DNA from: a bacterium | GTDB taxonomy: Bacteria > Zhuqueibacterota > QNDG01 > JAGLOF01 | Reading direction: 5' to 3' | DNA: 48,466 bases | Assembly: GCA_023139105.1 (NCBI GenBank) | Contig: JAGLOF010000014.1 | Span: 1 to 48,466, forward strand | Shown here: piece after piece, positions 15,915 to 23,933 of the stretch | Position numbering within the stretch: position 1 is the first letter of the stretch | Layout of the letters: each line of letters starts with the position of its first letter | Notes under the pieces: model-generated | Databases searched by the model: none | The model's input: the letters and a program-made list of their open reading frames with translations, nothing else | What the model was told of the DNA's origin: nothing | Translations under genes and position numbers: made by a program

Positions 15915-18251
15915 ATGGTACATTTGAGATGTAAAATCATCATAATGCTCTTATTCGCTTTTGGAATCAGTTATGGGCAGACTGTTATATGGCAGCATGA
16001 GAAGCCGGTGCTAATTCGTGAGGGTGATGAACTGACCATGGAAGTTCTGTGTGTGGGCGGTGAGGTTACTGCCTGGCAGAGCACATTATTTTACCGCTTC
16101 AATGGAACAGATGTATACCAGCGTGTTCAGATGGAACAGCAGGGTCAGTCGTTTTCAACAACAATCGAGATACAGAGAGAAGGTGCCGAATATTTTGAAT
16201 ACTATTTTGGGTTTGAGAATTCTTTCGGTGGCATAGAAACACTGCCTGCCGAACAGGCGGCTATGAATCCATATAAAATAGCGGTTACACCTTTCAATGT
16301 ACAGAGCGGTACTGATTTTGAAGTGATCATACTGGGCCCGCTGCCTGAATCACGTATGGATAAGGCCGATATTGTTATCGCGGCATCCGTTCCTGATCCA
16401 GGTGTTGTTATCAACTGGGCAAATTCTCGGCTGCTTCTTGATGGTACAGATGTTACAGCGGCTGCGGCTATTTCAGATAACATTCTGGTCTATCTTCCCG
16501 ATAACATGAAGAAAGGACGTCATGTTGTTCAGTGGCATTTAATTGATGATGCCGGAGCACAGCTGAAAACTGTTACATGGAATTTTTATGTTCTGGATGA
16601 TGAACATACCGACCGTGAATACAGGCTGTCAGGATCGACTTTTTTTGATATGAGAAATCAGTCCATGGCAGGCCGTGATGATTCATTTTACCGTGGAGGA
16701 TTTCTGGGGCGCTTAATCAGCGGCGGCTGGGACCTTAGAACGAGATTATATCTCTCTTCTGATGAATCGGCCAACAGACAGGCTATTAATCGCTACACGC
16801 TGGATCTACAATATAATATCAGTGACAGGAATTACCTGCAGATGGTGATGGGAGATGGCCTGCCTGACTGGGGTCCGCTGGCCTTCCAGGACAAGAGACT
16901 GAGAGGCGTTCAGGGCAGTGTACGTTATGGTGCATTAGCCCTTGATGGAATGACCGGACAGACCCGGCGTGCCGTTGAAGGAAGCGTTGAAACAGATGGC
17001 AGTTTTTCTCAGCGTATATGGGGAGTGCGAGCCGGGACTCGCATGGGTAAACAATCTATATGGCATTTTGATGTTTTAAAATCGGCTGAAGATCCTGAAT
17101 CGGTTAAATATGGTGCCAACGCCAAAGAGGCTCTGGTTGCAGGAACAGGAATAGAATTGAATCTGCATCGCCGCCGTATACATTTTAATGCTGATGTAAA
17201 AGCCAGTATCAAAAATGTTGACGCCGGCGCGCCGGAGATGACATGGGATGATCTCATGGAATTTGACAGTTCTTTTGCAGATCAGAGTTCTTTGAAATCG
17301 GCCTATGAGTGGCTGCAGTCCAGCGGCCTGATCAGTACTACAACAGGTCTGAGCCCATATCCCAGTCTGGCAGTAAAAGCTGAATTGGGTCTGCGTTATT
17401 TCAGAAACAATCTTCGCATTATATATAGAAATATTGAGAAAGAATTTGTCAGCCCAGGTAATCCTTTTCTCCTTAAAGATATCAGAGGCCTGTTTATTCA
17501 GGACCAGTTCCGTCTACCAGGTAACAGAGCCATTTTAAATGTCTCATTTAAGCATTATGAGAATCATGTCACAGATTCTGATGCACCTGTAAAACATACA
17601 GAATTCGGTACAAGCCTGTCAATTTATCCCGGCAAACGCTTTCCTACAGTTACTTTGGGCATGGAGAATTATGACAGGAAAATATCAGATTCCGGTGACG
17701 TTGATCTCATGCCTTTTCTATATAATGGAGATCAGCAGATTCGCAGATATTCTATGACTGCCGGGTATCCTTTTGTAATACAATCTGTTCAGAACACTGT
17801 GTCTCTGCATCTGTCAAGCTATTCCAGTATTTATAATGCTGACACTGAGAGCAGTGAGAATCAGAACATTACTCTGAGTATGCGCTCACGATTTTCATTC
17901 CCCTTGACACTGAGAGGCAGCTGGGGAAGAACAGAAACAATAATACCTGATAATGCGCAACTGGAGCTGACACAGTCAAGATTCACAATCAGAACCGATT
18001 ACAAATGGAAAAAACCCTCAGGCCTGCAGCTCAATCCATATCTGTCATTTTCACAGAATAAAATAGATCATGGAGAGATCAGTAATGGAATAATTGCTTC
18101 AGACAGAAGCTATCTCTCTGCAGGCTTTTTAATCAGACTGCCGCGCAGGGGAAGACTGTCATTCCGTTTTGATTCTATTCAGTACGAGCGCCAGGGTGAA
18201 TCTGTCAATGATCATATTATGAATCTGAGATATGAAATACAATTCAAATAA
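15915..18251 (+). CDS. Large outer-membrane beta-barrel-like protein, unknown function
   Basis: 778 residues, TGGAG site 7 nt before ATG. A signal peptide (IIIMLLFAFGISYGQ) precedes about 220 residues of Ig-like beta domains (IREGDELTMEVLCVGGEV; FYVLDDEHTDREY). From ~residue 235 to the end come many amphipathic strands with charged turns (RLISGGWDLRTRLYLSSDES; LRFFRNNL-type and KRFPTVTLGMENYDRK strands), ending YEIQFK, as in outer-membrane barrels of 18-24 strands. No TonB box or plug is seen. It overlaps the adenylate cyclase gene by 20 bp, so translation is coupled. Family unknown; the topology is inferred from strand pattern only. Confidence 0.7.
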   Translation: MVHLRCKIIIMLLFAFGISYGQTVIWQHEKPVLIREGDELTMEVLCVGGEVTAWQSTLFYRFNGTDVYQRVQMEQQGQSFSTTIEIQREGAEYFEYYFGFENSFGGIETLPAEQAAMNPYKIAVTPFNVQSGTDFEVIILGPLPESRMDKADIVIAASVPDPGVVINWANSRLLLDGTDVTAAAAISDNILVYLPDNMKKGRHVVQWHLIDDAGAQLKTVTWNFYVLDDEHTDREYRLSGSTFFDMRNQSMAGRDDSFYRGGFLGRLISGGWDLRTRLYLSSDESANRQAINRYTLDLQYNISDRNYLQMVMGDGLPDWGPLAFQDKRLRGVQGSVRYGALALDGMTGQTRRAVEGSVETDGSFSQRIWGVRAGTRMGKQSIWHFDVLKSAEDPESVKYGANAKEALVAGTGIELNLHRRRIHFNADVKASIKNVDAGAPEMTWDDLMEFDSSFADQSSLKSAYEWLQSSGLISTTTGLSPYPSLAVKAELGLRYFRNNLRIIYRNIEKEFVSPGNPFLLKDIRGLFIQDQFRLPGNRAILNVSFKHYENHVTDSDAPVKHTEFGTSLSIYPGKRFPTVTLGMENYDRKISDSGDVDLMPFLYNGDQQIRRYSMTAGYPFVIQSVQNTVSLHLSSYSSIYNADTESSENQNITLSMRSRFSFPLTLRGSWGRTETIIPDNAQLELTQSRFTIRTDYKWKKPSGLQLNPYLSFSQNKIDHGEISNGIIASDRSYLSAGFLIRLPRRGRLSFRFDSIQYERQGESVNDHIMNLRYEIQFK

Positions 18252-20409
18252 AATCAAACCTCTTCTGAAAAGTGTTTTGGGGAAAGCATGGCTGAGGCCT
18301 GCTGTGATTCTACTGTCTCTGGGGCTGGCCTGGCTTTTGGCCCGGTCTGATACTTTCAATAAATTTGAACTGGCTTCTCTTGACTACAGGTTCCGCCTGC
18401 GGGGACCAAATTCTGTAGAAGATTCACCCATAATAATTCTGGCCATAGATGATCAGAGTGATGCATCTACACCTCACAGATGGCCGTGGCCGCGCTCATA
18501 CTTTGCCCATGTCATTGAGAATCTCAACCAGGCCGGCGTCAAGGCTATAGGAGTGGATGTACTTTTTGACCATTCCGATTTTGAAAATCCCGGTTCTGAT
18601 CAGGTGCTGGCAGATATGCTGCAGCGTTATGACAATGTGGTTCTGGCAGGCAAAATAGAACGCCTCAGCCGTTTTCACGGTATGTCAATCAAACCGCCTG
18701 CTGATGTTTTTATGCATGCAGGCACACCATGGGGCCTGGTGTCAAGTGAAGTGGATATAGACGGTATTACGCGCCGCTATCTGTTGGCACAAAGCTACAG
18801 AGATTCAACGTATTCTTCTTTTGCGCTGGAGATTTTCAAACTGGTTGCCGGACTGGATTCTACGACGCCTCTCACAGATAACGGTGATCACTACAGCCTG
18901 GATAAGTGGATTATCCCCAAATATGACAGTTATTCAATGCTTATCAATTTTGCAGGCGGTGCATACACTTTTCCCATATATCCCTTTGACAATGTGCTGG
19001 ATGATGAAGATTTTGACCTGATAGAACCTTATGACCTCAACGCCTTTGAAGATCCCGGCGATATTGAACTGGGCATACCTCCGGGTTTACTGCATTCGGG
19101 AATTCTTAAAGATAAAATAGTGCTTATCGGATCTACAATGCAGGAACTGCATGACAACTTTCCCACGCCCTATCTGGTGAGCCGCAGTACAGATGGAACA
19201 CTTAAAAAAGAGCTGACACCCGGAGTTGAAAGTCATGCCAATGTAATTAACAATCTGCTGTCCCGGCAGTTTTACAGGCATCCTCCTGAAGCTGCCGGCT
19301 ATGTGGTTTTTCTCGTTCTCATTATTCTGCTCTATGGACTGGGCCGGCTTTCTCCTCTGCTGGGCGGTATAGGCGTTATAGTGACAGGATTTGTATATCT
19401 CTGCGCAGCGATTATTATTTTCAACAGGCAAATGATTATCTTTCCGGTATCATTCCCCCTGTTATTTATTTTCATGGGATTTGCCGGGCAGACATTGTAT
19501 CAATATGCTGTTTCCATCAAAGAGAAATGGATGATTCATCAGGCATTTACTCATTATGTACCTGAGAAAGTAGTGTCTGAGATTCTGGCAGACCCTAGCA
19601 AACTGACTCTGGGCGGTGAGGAGCGTGTTGTAACAGTGCTGTTTTCAGATATAGTCGGATTTACATCTATAGCTGAGAAAATGAAACCAGTGCACCTTGT
19701 GGCCTTACTCAATGAATATCTCAGTGAGATGTCAGACATTATTCTGGCTAATAATGGTATCATCGATAAATTTGAGGGTGATGCTATTATGGCAGAATTC
19801 GGTATGCCTGTGTATTCTGGAAATCACGCATTTCAGGCATGCATGGCCGCTCTGGAAATGCAGGCCAGGCTGAAGGAACTGAGAGAAAAATGGGCCGCTG
19901 AAGGCCGTCCGCAGATCTATGTACGTATTGGTATTAATACAGGTGAAGTGATTGTCGGTAACCTGGGTTCAAAAACTGTATTTGACTATACAGTGCTGGG
20001 TGATTCGGTAAATCTTGGTGCCCGCCTTGAAACTGCCAATAAAACATATGGCACTGAAATTTTGATCAGTGAAAATAGCTATGCTGAAGTTAAAAACGAC
20101 ATTGTATTCAGAATGCTGGACAATGTTCTTGTTATGGGTAAGAATGAACCTATTCGCATATTTGAACCTATATGTCATAATGATACGCCCCTTTCGGATG
20201 AAATGCAGCAGCTTCTGCCCCTGTTTGAAAAAGGATTTCACAGCTATCAGCAGCAGCAGTGGGAGATAGCCAAAGCGCACTTTATGCAGTGCCTTAAAAT
20301 CAATGCCCATGACAGGCCGTCTATGACATATCTCATCCGCTGTCAGGATTTTCAGAATAATCCTCCGGCCAAAGACTGGGATGGTGTCTGGATAATGCAG
20401 ACAAAATAG
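18232..20409 (+). CDS. CHASE2-domain class III adenylate cyclase
   Basis: 725 residues. TM helix at ~21-40, extracytoplasmic CHASE2 sensor at ~45-345 (DYRFRLRGP, IIILAIDDQSD, WPWPRSYFAHVIENL), three TM helices at ~355-427, then a class III cyclase domain at ~455-645. Metal ligands D473 (LFSDIVGFT) and D517 (KFEGDAIMAEFG), ATP-selecting K513 and T587 (DYTVLGD), and transition-state N594 and R598 (VNLGARLE) are all present, so it should make cAMP. The Lys/Thr pair is typical of class IIIb adenylate cyclases. A C-terminal TPR-like hairpin (~660-705) ends it. It starts inside the upstream barrel gene. Effector genes for cAMP are not in this window. Confidence 0.93.
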   Translation: MKYNSNKIKPLLKSVLGKAWLRPAVILLSLGLAWLLARSDTFNKFELASLDYRFRLRGPNSVEDSPIIILAIDDQSDASTPHRWPWPRSYFAHVIENLNQAGVKAIGVDVLFDHSDFENPGSDQVLADMLQRYDNVVLAGKIERLSRFHGMSIKPPADVFMHAGTPWGLVSSEVDIDGITRRYLLAQSYRDSTYSSFALEIFKLVAGLDSTTPLTDNGDHYSLDKWIIPKYDSYSMLINFAGGAYTFPIYPFDNVLDDEDFDLIEPYDLNAFEDPGDIELGIPPGLLHSGILKDKIVLIGSTMQELHDNFPTPYLVSRSTDGTLKKELTPGVESHANVINNLLSRQFYRHPPEAAGYVVFLVLIILLYGLGRLSPLLGGIGVIVTGFVYLCAAIIIFNRQMIIFPVSFPLLFIFMGFAGQTLYQYAVSIKEKWMIHQAFTHYVPEKVVSEILADPSKLTLGGEERVVTVLFSDIVGFTSIAEKMKPVHLVALLNEYLSEMSDIILANNGIIDKFEGDAIMAEFGMPVYSGNHAFQACMAALEMQARLKELREKWAAEGRPQIYVRIGINTGEVIVGNLGSKTVFDYTVLGDSVNLGARLETANKTYGTEILISENSYAEVKNDIVFRMLDNVLVMGKNEPIRIFEPICHNDTPLSDEMQQLLPLFEKGFHSYQQQQWEIAKAHFMQCLKINAHDRPSMTYLIRCQDFQNNPPAKDWDGVWIMQTK

Positions 20410-20467
20410 CGCATCTATATTTAATAATGTCAGGATAACGTTGTACAAAGGTTTGTTAAGTAAAAGG

Positions 20468-20509
20468 GGAGGTTATTTACTTACAATTGGAAATTAAAAT
20501 TCATCCAAC
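20468..20509 (+). repeat. Displaced copy of barrel-gene tail beside RAYT
   Basis: 42 bp matching 13685-13726 at 40 positions, here noncoding and just left of REP-like element 2. A short duplication, CATCCAACATTCATTCAAC, joins it to the palindrome. Confidence 0.85.
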
Positions 20510-20514
20510 ATTCA

Positions 20515-20556
20515 TTCAACACCGGGTACGTGCCAAGGCACGTACCCGGTGTTGAA
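20515..20556. repeat. REP-like palindrome 2
   Basis: A perfect 20-bp inverted repeat (20515-20534 with 20537-20556) with a 2-nt loop AA. The outer stem is identical to copies 1 and 3, but the inner stem is TACGTGCC / GGCACGTA instead of TGTTGC / GCAACA, fully paired in both versions. It lies 7 nt downstream of the RAYT stop. Confidence 0.92.
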
Positions 20557-20563
20557 TGTCAAT

Positions 20564-21154
20564 TTAATCAAACATAAATGCTTCCAAACGCATACGCGCC
20601 TTCAGAGACGGCAATTCCATAACAAAATCTTTGTATGAACCAATATCCCTAAGACAGTCATCTCTGAAACGAATGTCACATAATGATCCATGCCTCAGGC
20701 CTAACCACTCAAGATAATTGGAATAAGGCCAATCTATAAGAAATTGTACAAGTGGTGGTGAACAATCAATAGGATTGCGATGTATATAACGGCAGAGATG
20801 AAGCAGATAAGCATCATCATGGATGTGTTTACTCTTGAATCGCCCCTCAAACAGCGGACCGCTGCGTCGCTGTTGAGTATTGATAGTTTTAACATATCCG
20901 TTAAAAAGCGGCTGCATGGTTTTTGATATCTGTGTTTCTCCGCCCTGGTAAAGTAAAAAATGAAAATGATTTGACATAAGGCAATATGCTATCATTTGAT
21001 GATTATGGGCATCAAGAAGTTTCTTAAGGCGAGCCAACAGTAATGTATAATTCCCGTCATTAAAAAAGACAGGAGAACGATTCAGGCCCCGGTTATAGAT
21101 ATGGTAATATTGGCCGGAGGAGAACGGTTTATCACGATAGGGCATGATTAACAT
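20564..21154 (-). mobile_element. RAYT: REP-associated Y1/HUH tyrosine transposase
   Basis: 196 residues, full length for the family. The metal-binding HUH motif is H63-F-H65 in YCLMSNHFHFLL. RAYT hallmarks: an N-terminal YYHIYNRGLNRSPVFFN, RRSGPLFEGRFKSK, and the YLLHLCRYIHRNP segment with Y123. These single-strand transposases act on REP palindromes; here one REP-like copy lies 7 nt past its stop and another 86 bp upstream of its start, a typical RAYT unit. No IS200/IS605 accessory TnpB is present. The start is uncertain (ATG 21154 or 21145), and no ribosome site is obvious. It lies between the cyclase operon and the PqqD-like gene. Confidence 0.9.
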
Positions 21155-21240
21155 TTATTTTATAATTAAATTATTTACCTCAAGGTAAACAAAAGAACAT
21201 TCATTGTCAAGAATAAAATAGTTACATATTCAACACTACA

Positions 21241-21280
21241 TTCAACACCGGGTGTTGCAGAAGCAACACCCGGTGTTGGA
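21241..21280. repeat. REP-like palindrome 3
   Basis: An 18-bp inverted repeat (21241-21258 with 21263-21280) around loop AGAA with one mismatch near the outer end. Inner stem as in copy 1, outer stem as in all copies. It lies 7 nt downstream of the PqqD-like gene stop and is preceded by a partial head duplication, ATTCAACACTACATTCAAC. Confidence 0.92.
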
Positions 21281-21287
21281 TGATGAT

Positions 21288-21635
21288 TTAATAATCAAAC
21301 ATCTGTAATCTGATAAATTGATTCTGCATCAGTGTACGTACAAAATAAATTAACCTGGATAACTTTACTTCATCTGATTCATTAGGCTGGTTTTGCATAA
21401 AAAGACCAATAGCTTCAATGGTTCTTGAGCCGTCAATCAATCGCCAGACCCTGCTACCATTTCCATCAAGATGGATTTTTAGTGTATCATGCCTGCCCGT
21501 CTTGATCAAAAGCCTCCTTAACCAAAATGCTTTAAAACGGGGTTTCAACAAGATAACATTTCCATCACCACCTTCTTTAGAAGCAATCAGCGGTATGGGA
21601 ACATAATCCAAAAAATTTTCCTGATGTTTAGTCAT
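21288..21635 (-). CDS. PqqD-family (RRE-like) small protein
   Basis: 115 residues resembling PqqD-family proteins: an N-terminal NFLDYVPIPLIASKEG, KPRF basic strand, LDGNGSRVWRLIDGSRTIEAI (the winged-helix core with the conserved LD-x-x-G-S-x-V-W-x-L-I-D-G pattern), and a C-terminal LIYFVRTLMQNQFIRL. PqqD-like domains bind RiPP leader peptides, but many stand-alone members have no known peptide. No radical SAM or precursor gene is in view. It starts 4 nt after the yciO stop, so it is coexpressed with it. The divergent neighbour is tldD pair 2; TldD/E also act on RiPPs in some species. Confidence 0.75.
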   Translation of the reverse strand: MTKHQENFLDYVPIPLIASKEGGDGNVILLKPRFKAFWLRRLLIKTGRHDTLKIHLDGNGSRVWRLIDGSRTIEAIGLFMQNQPNESDEVKLSRLIYFVRTLMQNQFIRLQMFDY

Positions 21636-21639
21636 CTGA

Positions 21640-22260
21640 TTATTGAAAGGGCTCTAAAGGCCCTAGTCCCTCTCTTAAAATTATCGGAGAATCTTCTGTT
21701 AAATCAATTAATGTTGTAGGAATCAGACCACCCTGTCCACCATCAATTACAAGGTCCACACCCTTTTTAAGAGATTGGCCTATCTCTTCAGGATCTTGCA
21801 TTGGCTCAGTTTCTCCCGGCAGAATTAGCGTTGTGGTCAGCATAGGCTCATTTAATTCTTCAAGAAGTGCATGTAAAATTGTAGATCCGGGAATACGTAA
21901 ACCAATTGTCTTCTTTTTGGGATGCATTAGTCGTTTAGGTACATCCCGAGTGGCCCTGAGAAGAAAAGTATATGCTCCAGGTGTATTGGCCTTTAACAGT
22001 CTGTAAACAGGTGTATCAAAGCGCGCATATATACTGATTTCAGTCAAATCACGACATACAAGAGTAAAATGATGTTTCCTGTCCAATTGACGAATACGAC
22101 AAATACGTTCCAGAGCATTTTTATCGCCCAAATGGCACCCAAGTGCATATCCCGTATCTGTCGGATATACAATAACGCTACCACTACGCACCATCTCTAC
22201 GGCCTGATGGATTAATCGCATCTGAGGATTCTCAGAATGGATATGAAAATATTGAGCCAT
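21640..22260 (-). CDS. yciO: YciO-type Sua5/YrdC/TsaC family protein
   Basis: 206 residues matching the YciO branch of the YrdC fold almost motif by motif: QYFHIHSENPQMRLIHQAV, VIVYPTDTGYALGC, RICRIRQLDRKHHFTLVCRD, NTPGAYTFLLRAT, KKTIGLRIPG, PMLTTTLILPG, TTLIDLTED. The YrdC/TsaC relatives make threonylcarbamoyl-AMP for tRNA t6A; YciO has a similar fold but its cellular role is less certain. The KxR/S-type substrate residues appear conserved. First gene of a two-gene unit with the PqqD-like gene. Confidence 0.88.
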   Translation of the reverse strand: MAQYFHIHSENPQMRLIHQAVEMVRSGSVIVYPTDTGYALGCHLGDKNALERICRIRQLDRKHHFTLVCRDLTEISIYARFDTPVYRLLKANTPGAYTFLLRATRDVPKRLMHPKKKTIGLRIPGSTILHALLEELNEPMLTTTLILPGETEPMQDPEEIGQSLKKGVDLVIDGGQGGLIPTTLIDLTEDSPIILREGLGPLEPFQ

Positions 22261-22504
22261 CTCTTCTTTTTAACGTGCAAGAAAAATCCGGCACGCAAAC
22301 CTTTGCAGCTAATACTTGAATAAAAAATAATGTCGCTATTTATTTGGAAGTAATTAGTTTACACAATTTTTATTGAATATGCAAATTTAATGCAGAAAAA
22401 ATTATCTATTAAGATTGCATTCTCAGTTGTTTTTCCATAGTTTATCATAGAATGTCTCTTTGTAAATAGACATTTTCCATATTTCCCCCTAATTGAGGAT
22501 AAAA

Positions 22505-23932
22505 ATGTCAAAAATTATTAAACTCTCAAATTTCCCCGAATCACTTCAGGAACTCGGTATAGAAGAACTACAGAGAATTCTGGATGCCGCACTTGCCAGT
22601 GGTGGAGATTTTGCTGATATTTATGTTGAATACAGATATGCTCAGTCCGTCTATCTGGAAGAAGGTCTTATCAAGGAGACTACAGAACATCGTCGCCTGG
22701 GTGCAGGCATACGTGTTATACATGGTGATACCTCAGGATTTGCCTATACCAATAACCTTGACACAAAAAGCCTCTTGGATGCAGCCAGAACCGCATCAGC
22801 CATAGTCCGCATGCAGGCAGGAAATTATTCCGCAAATCTATCCTCCAGCTTTCCCAAAACTACCTATTATGATTTTAAAAAACCAGGTTTTCTGGCACCC
22901 TTAAAAGATAAGATGATATTAGTTCGGCGTGCAGAAGCCGCTGCCCATGAATATGATACACGTATTGAAAAAGTGCAGGTCAGTCTGGCAGATTCAATGC
23001 AATGGACATTAATTGCCAATAGTGAAGGAATTTTTACCGGTGATGCACGTCCTCAGATGAGACTATCTGCATCCACTATAGCCGTTGATGGAGAACAGCG
23101 CCATTCCGGACACGGATCAGGAGGCGGACGTATTGGCATTACCCACTTTGAAAAAAAACATACACCTGAGATGATTGCCAGAGAGGCTGCCGAAGAAGCC
23201 ATTACTTTGATTAATGCCATTGATGCCAAAGCAGGTATGCAGCCCATTGTTTTAAGCTCAAAACACTCTGGCGTAATGATACATGAAGCTGTGGGACATC
23301 CCCTTGAAGGCGACTCTCACTGGAAAAAAACCGCTGTATTAGCACCTTATTGGCAGAAGATGGTAGCCAGCCCCCTGGTGACCATAATTGATGATCCGGG
23401 CATGCAGGGCTATAGAGGAAGTATCAATATTGATGATGAAGGCTGCCCTGCCAGGCGTGTGACTCTCATCGATAAAGGACGTTTTACAGGGCATCTTCAT
23501 GACCGTATTTCTGCAAAAAAACTCAATGCCGCACCCAATGGTCATGGTCGCCGCGATGGATACCATTCACTACCGGTTCCACGCATGACCAATACTTTTC
23601 TAAAGCCGGGAGAAGCCGATGAAGAATCAATCATCAAATCTGTAAAAAACGGATTTTATGCCCACTCATATCAAGGAGGCATGGTACAGAATTCCGGTAA
23701 ATTCACTTTCTCAATCAACCTTGGCTGGCTCATAGAAGATGGACGGCTGACGAGTCCTGTCAAGAATGCCACTCTTATTGGCCATAATCTTGACATTCTT
23801 AAACAGATTGAGATGGTGGGTCAAGATATTGACTGGTTCTTGGGTACATGCGGTAAGGAGGGCCAATCAATTGCAGTAACAGCAGGCACTCCCACACTAA
23901 AAATTACGGGCATGACCGTGGGAGGACAGTAA
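22505..23932 (+). CDS. tldD: TldD-type metallopeptidase, cytosolic (pair 2)
   Basis: 475 residues from ATG at 22505, chosen because TGAGGAT sits 4-10 nt upstream; a TTG 12 nt earlier is less likely. No signal peptide. Zinc motif HEAVGH (H260, E261, H264) and zinc-ligand Cys449 (GTCGKEGQ) are present, as are GGMVQNSGKFTFSIN and the TVGGQ end. It is a close paralogue of the Tat-signalled TldD at 8534, colinear through the whole chain (for example HGRRDGYHSLPVPRMTNT compared with GRRDSYQSYPIPRMTNT). It is coupled to tldE 2 nt downstream. Confidence 0.93.
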   Translation: MSKIIKLSNFPESLQELGIEELQRILDAALASGGDFADIYVEYRYAQSVYLEEGLIKETTEHRRLGAGIRVIHGDTSGFAYTNNLDTKSLLDAARTASAIVRMQAGNYSANLSSSFPKTTYYDFKKPGFLAPLKDKMILVRRAEAAAHEYDTRIEKVQVSLADSMQWTLIANSEGIFTGDARPQMRLSASTIAVDGEQRHSGHGSGGGRIGITHFEKKHTPEMIAREAAEEAITLINAIDAKAGMQPIVLSSKHSGVMIHEAVGHPLEGDSHWKKTAVLAPYWQKMVASPLVTIIDDPGMQGYRGSINIDDEGCPARRVTLIDKGRFTGHLHDRISAKKLNAAPNGHGRRDGYHSLPVPRMTNTFLKPGEADEESIIKSVKNGFYAHSYQGGMVQNSGKFTFSINLGWLIEDGRLTSPVKNATLIGHNLDILKQIEMVGQDIDWFLGTCGKEGQSIAVTAGTPTLKITGMTVGGQ

Positions 23933-23933
23933 A

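Noticed and set aside
13685..21280. Composite transposon with REP elements as its ends
   Set aside because: REP palindromes are not terminal inverted repeats of a DDE element, no target duplication is seen, and the interval contains an ordinary operon.
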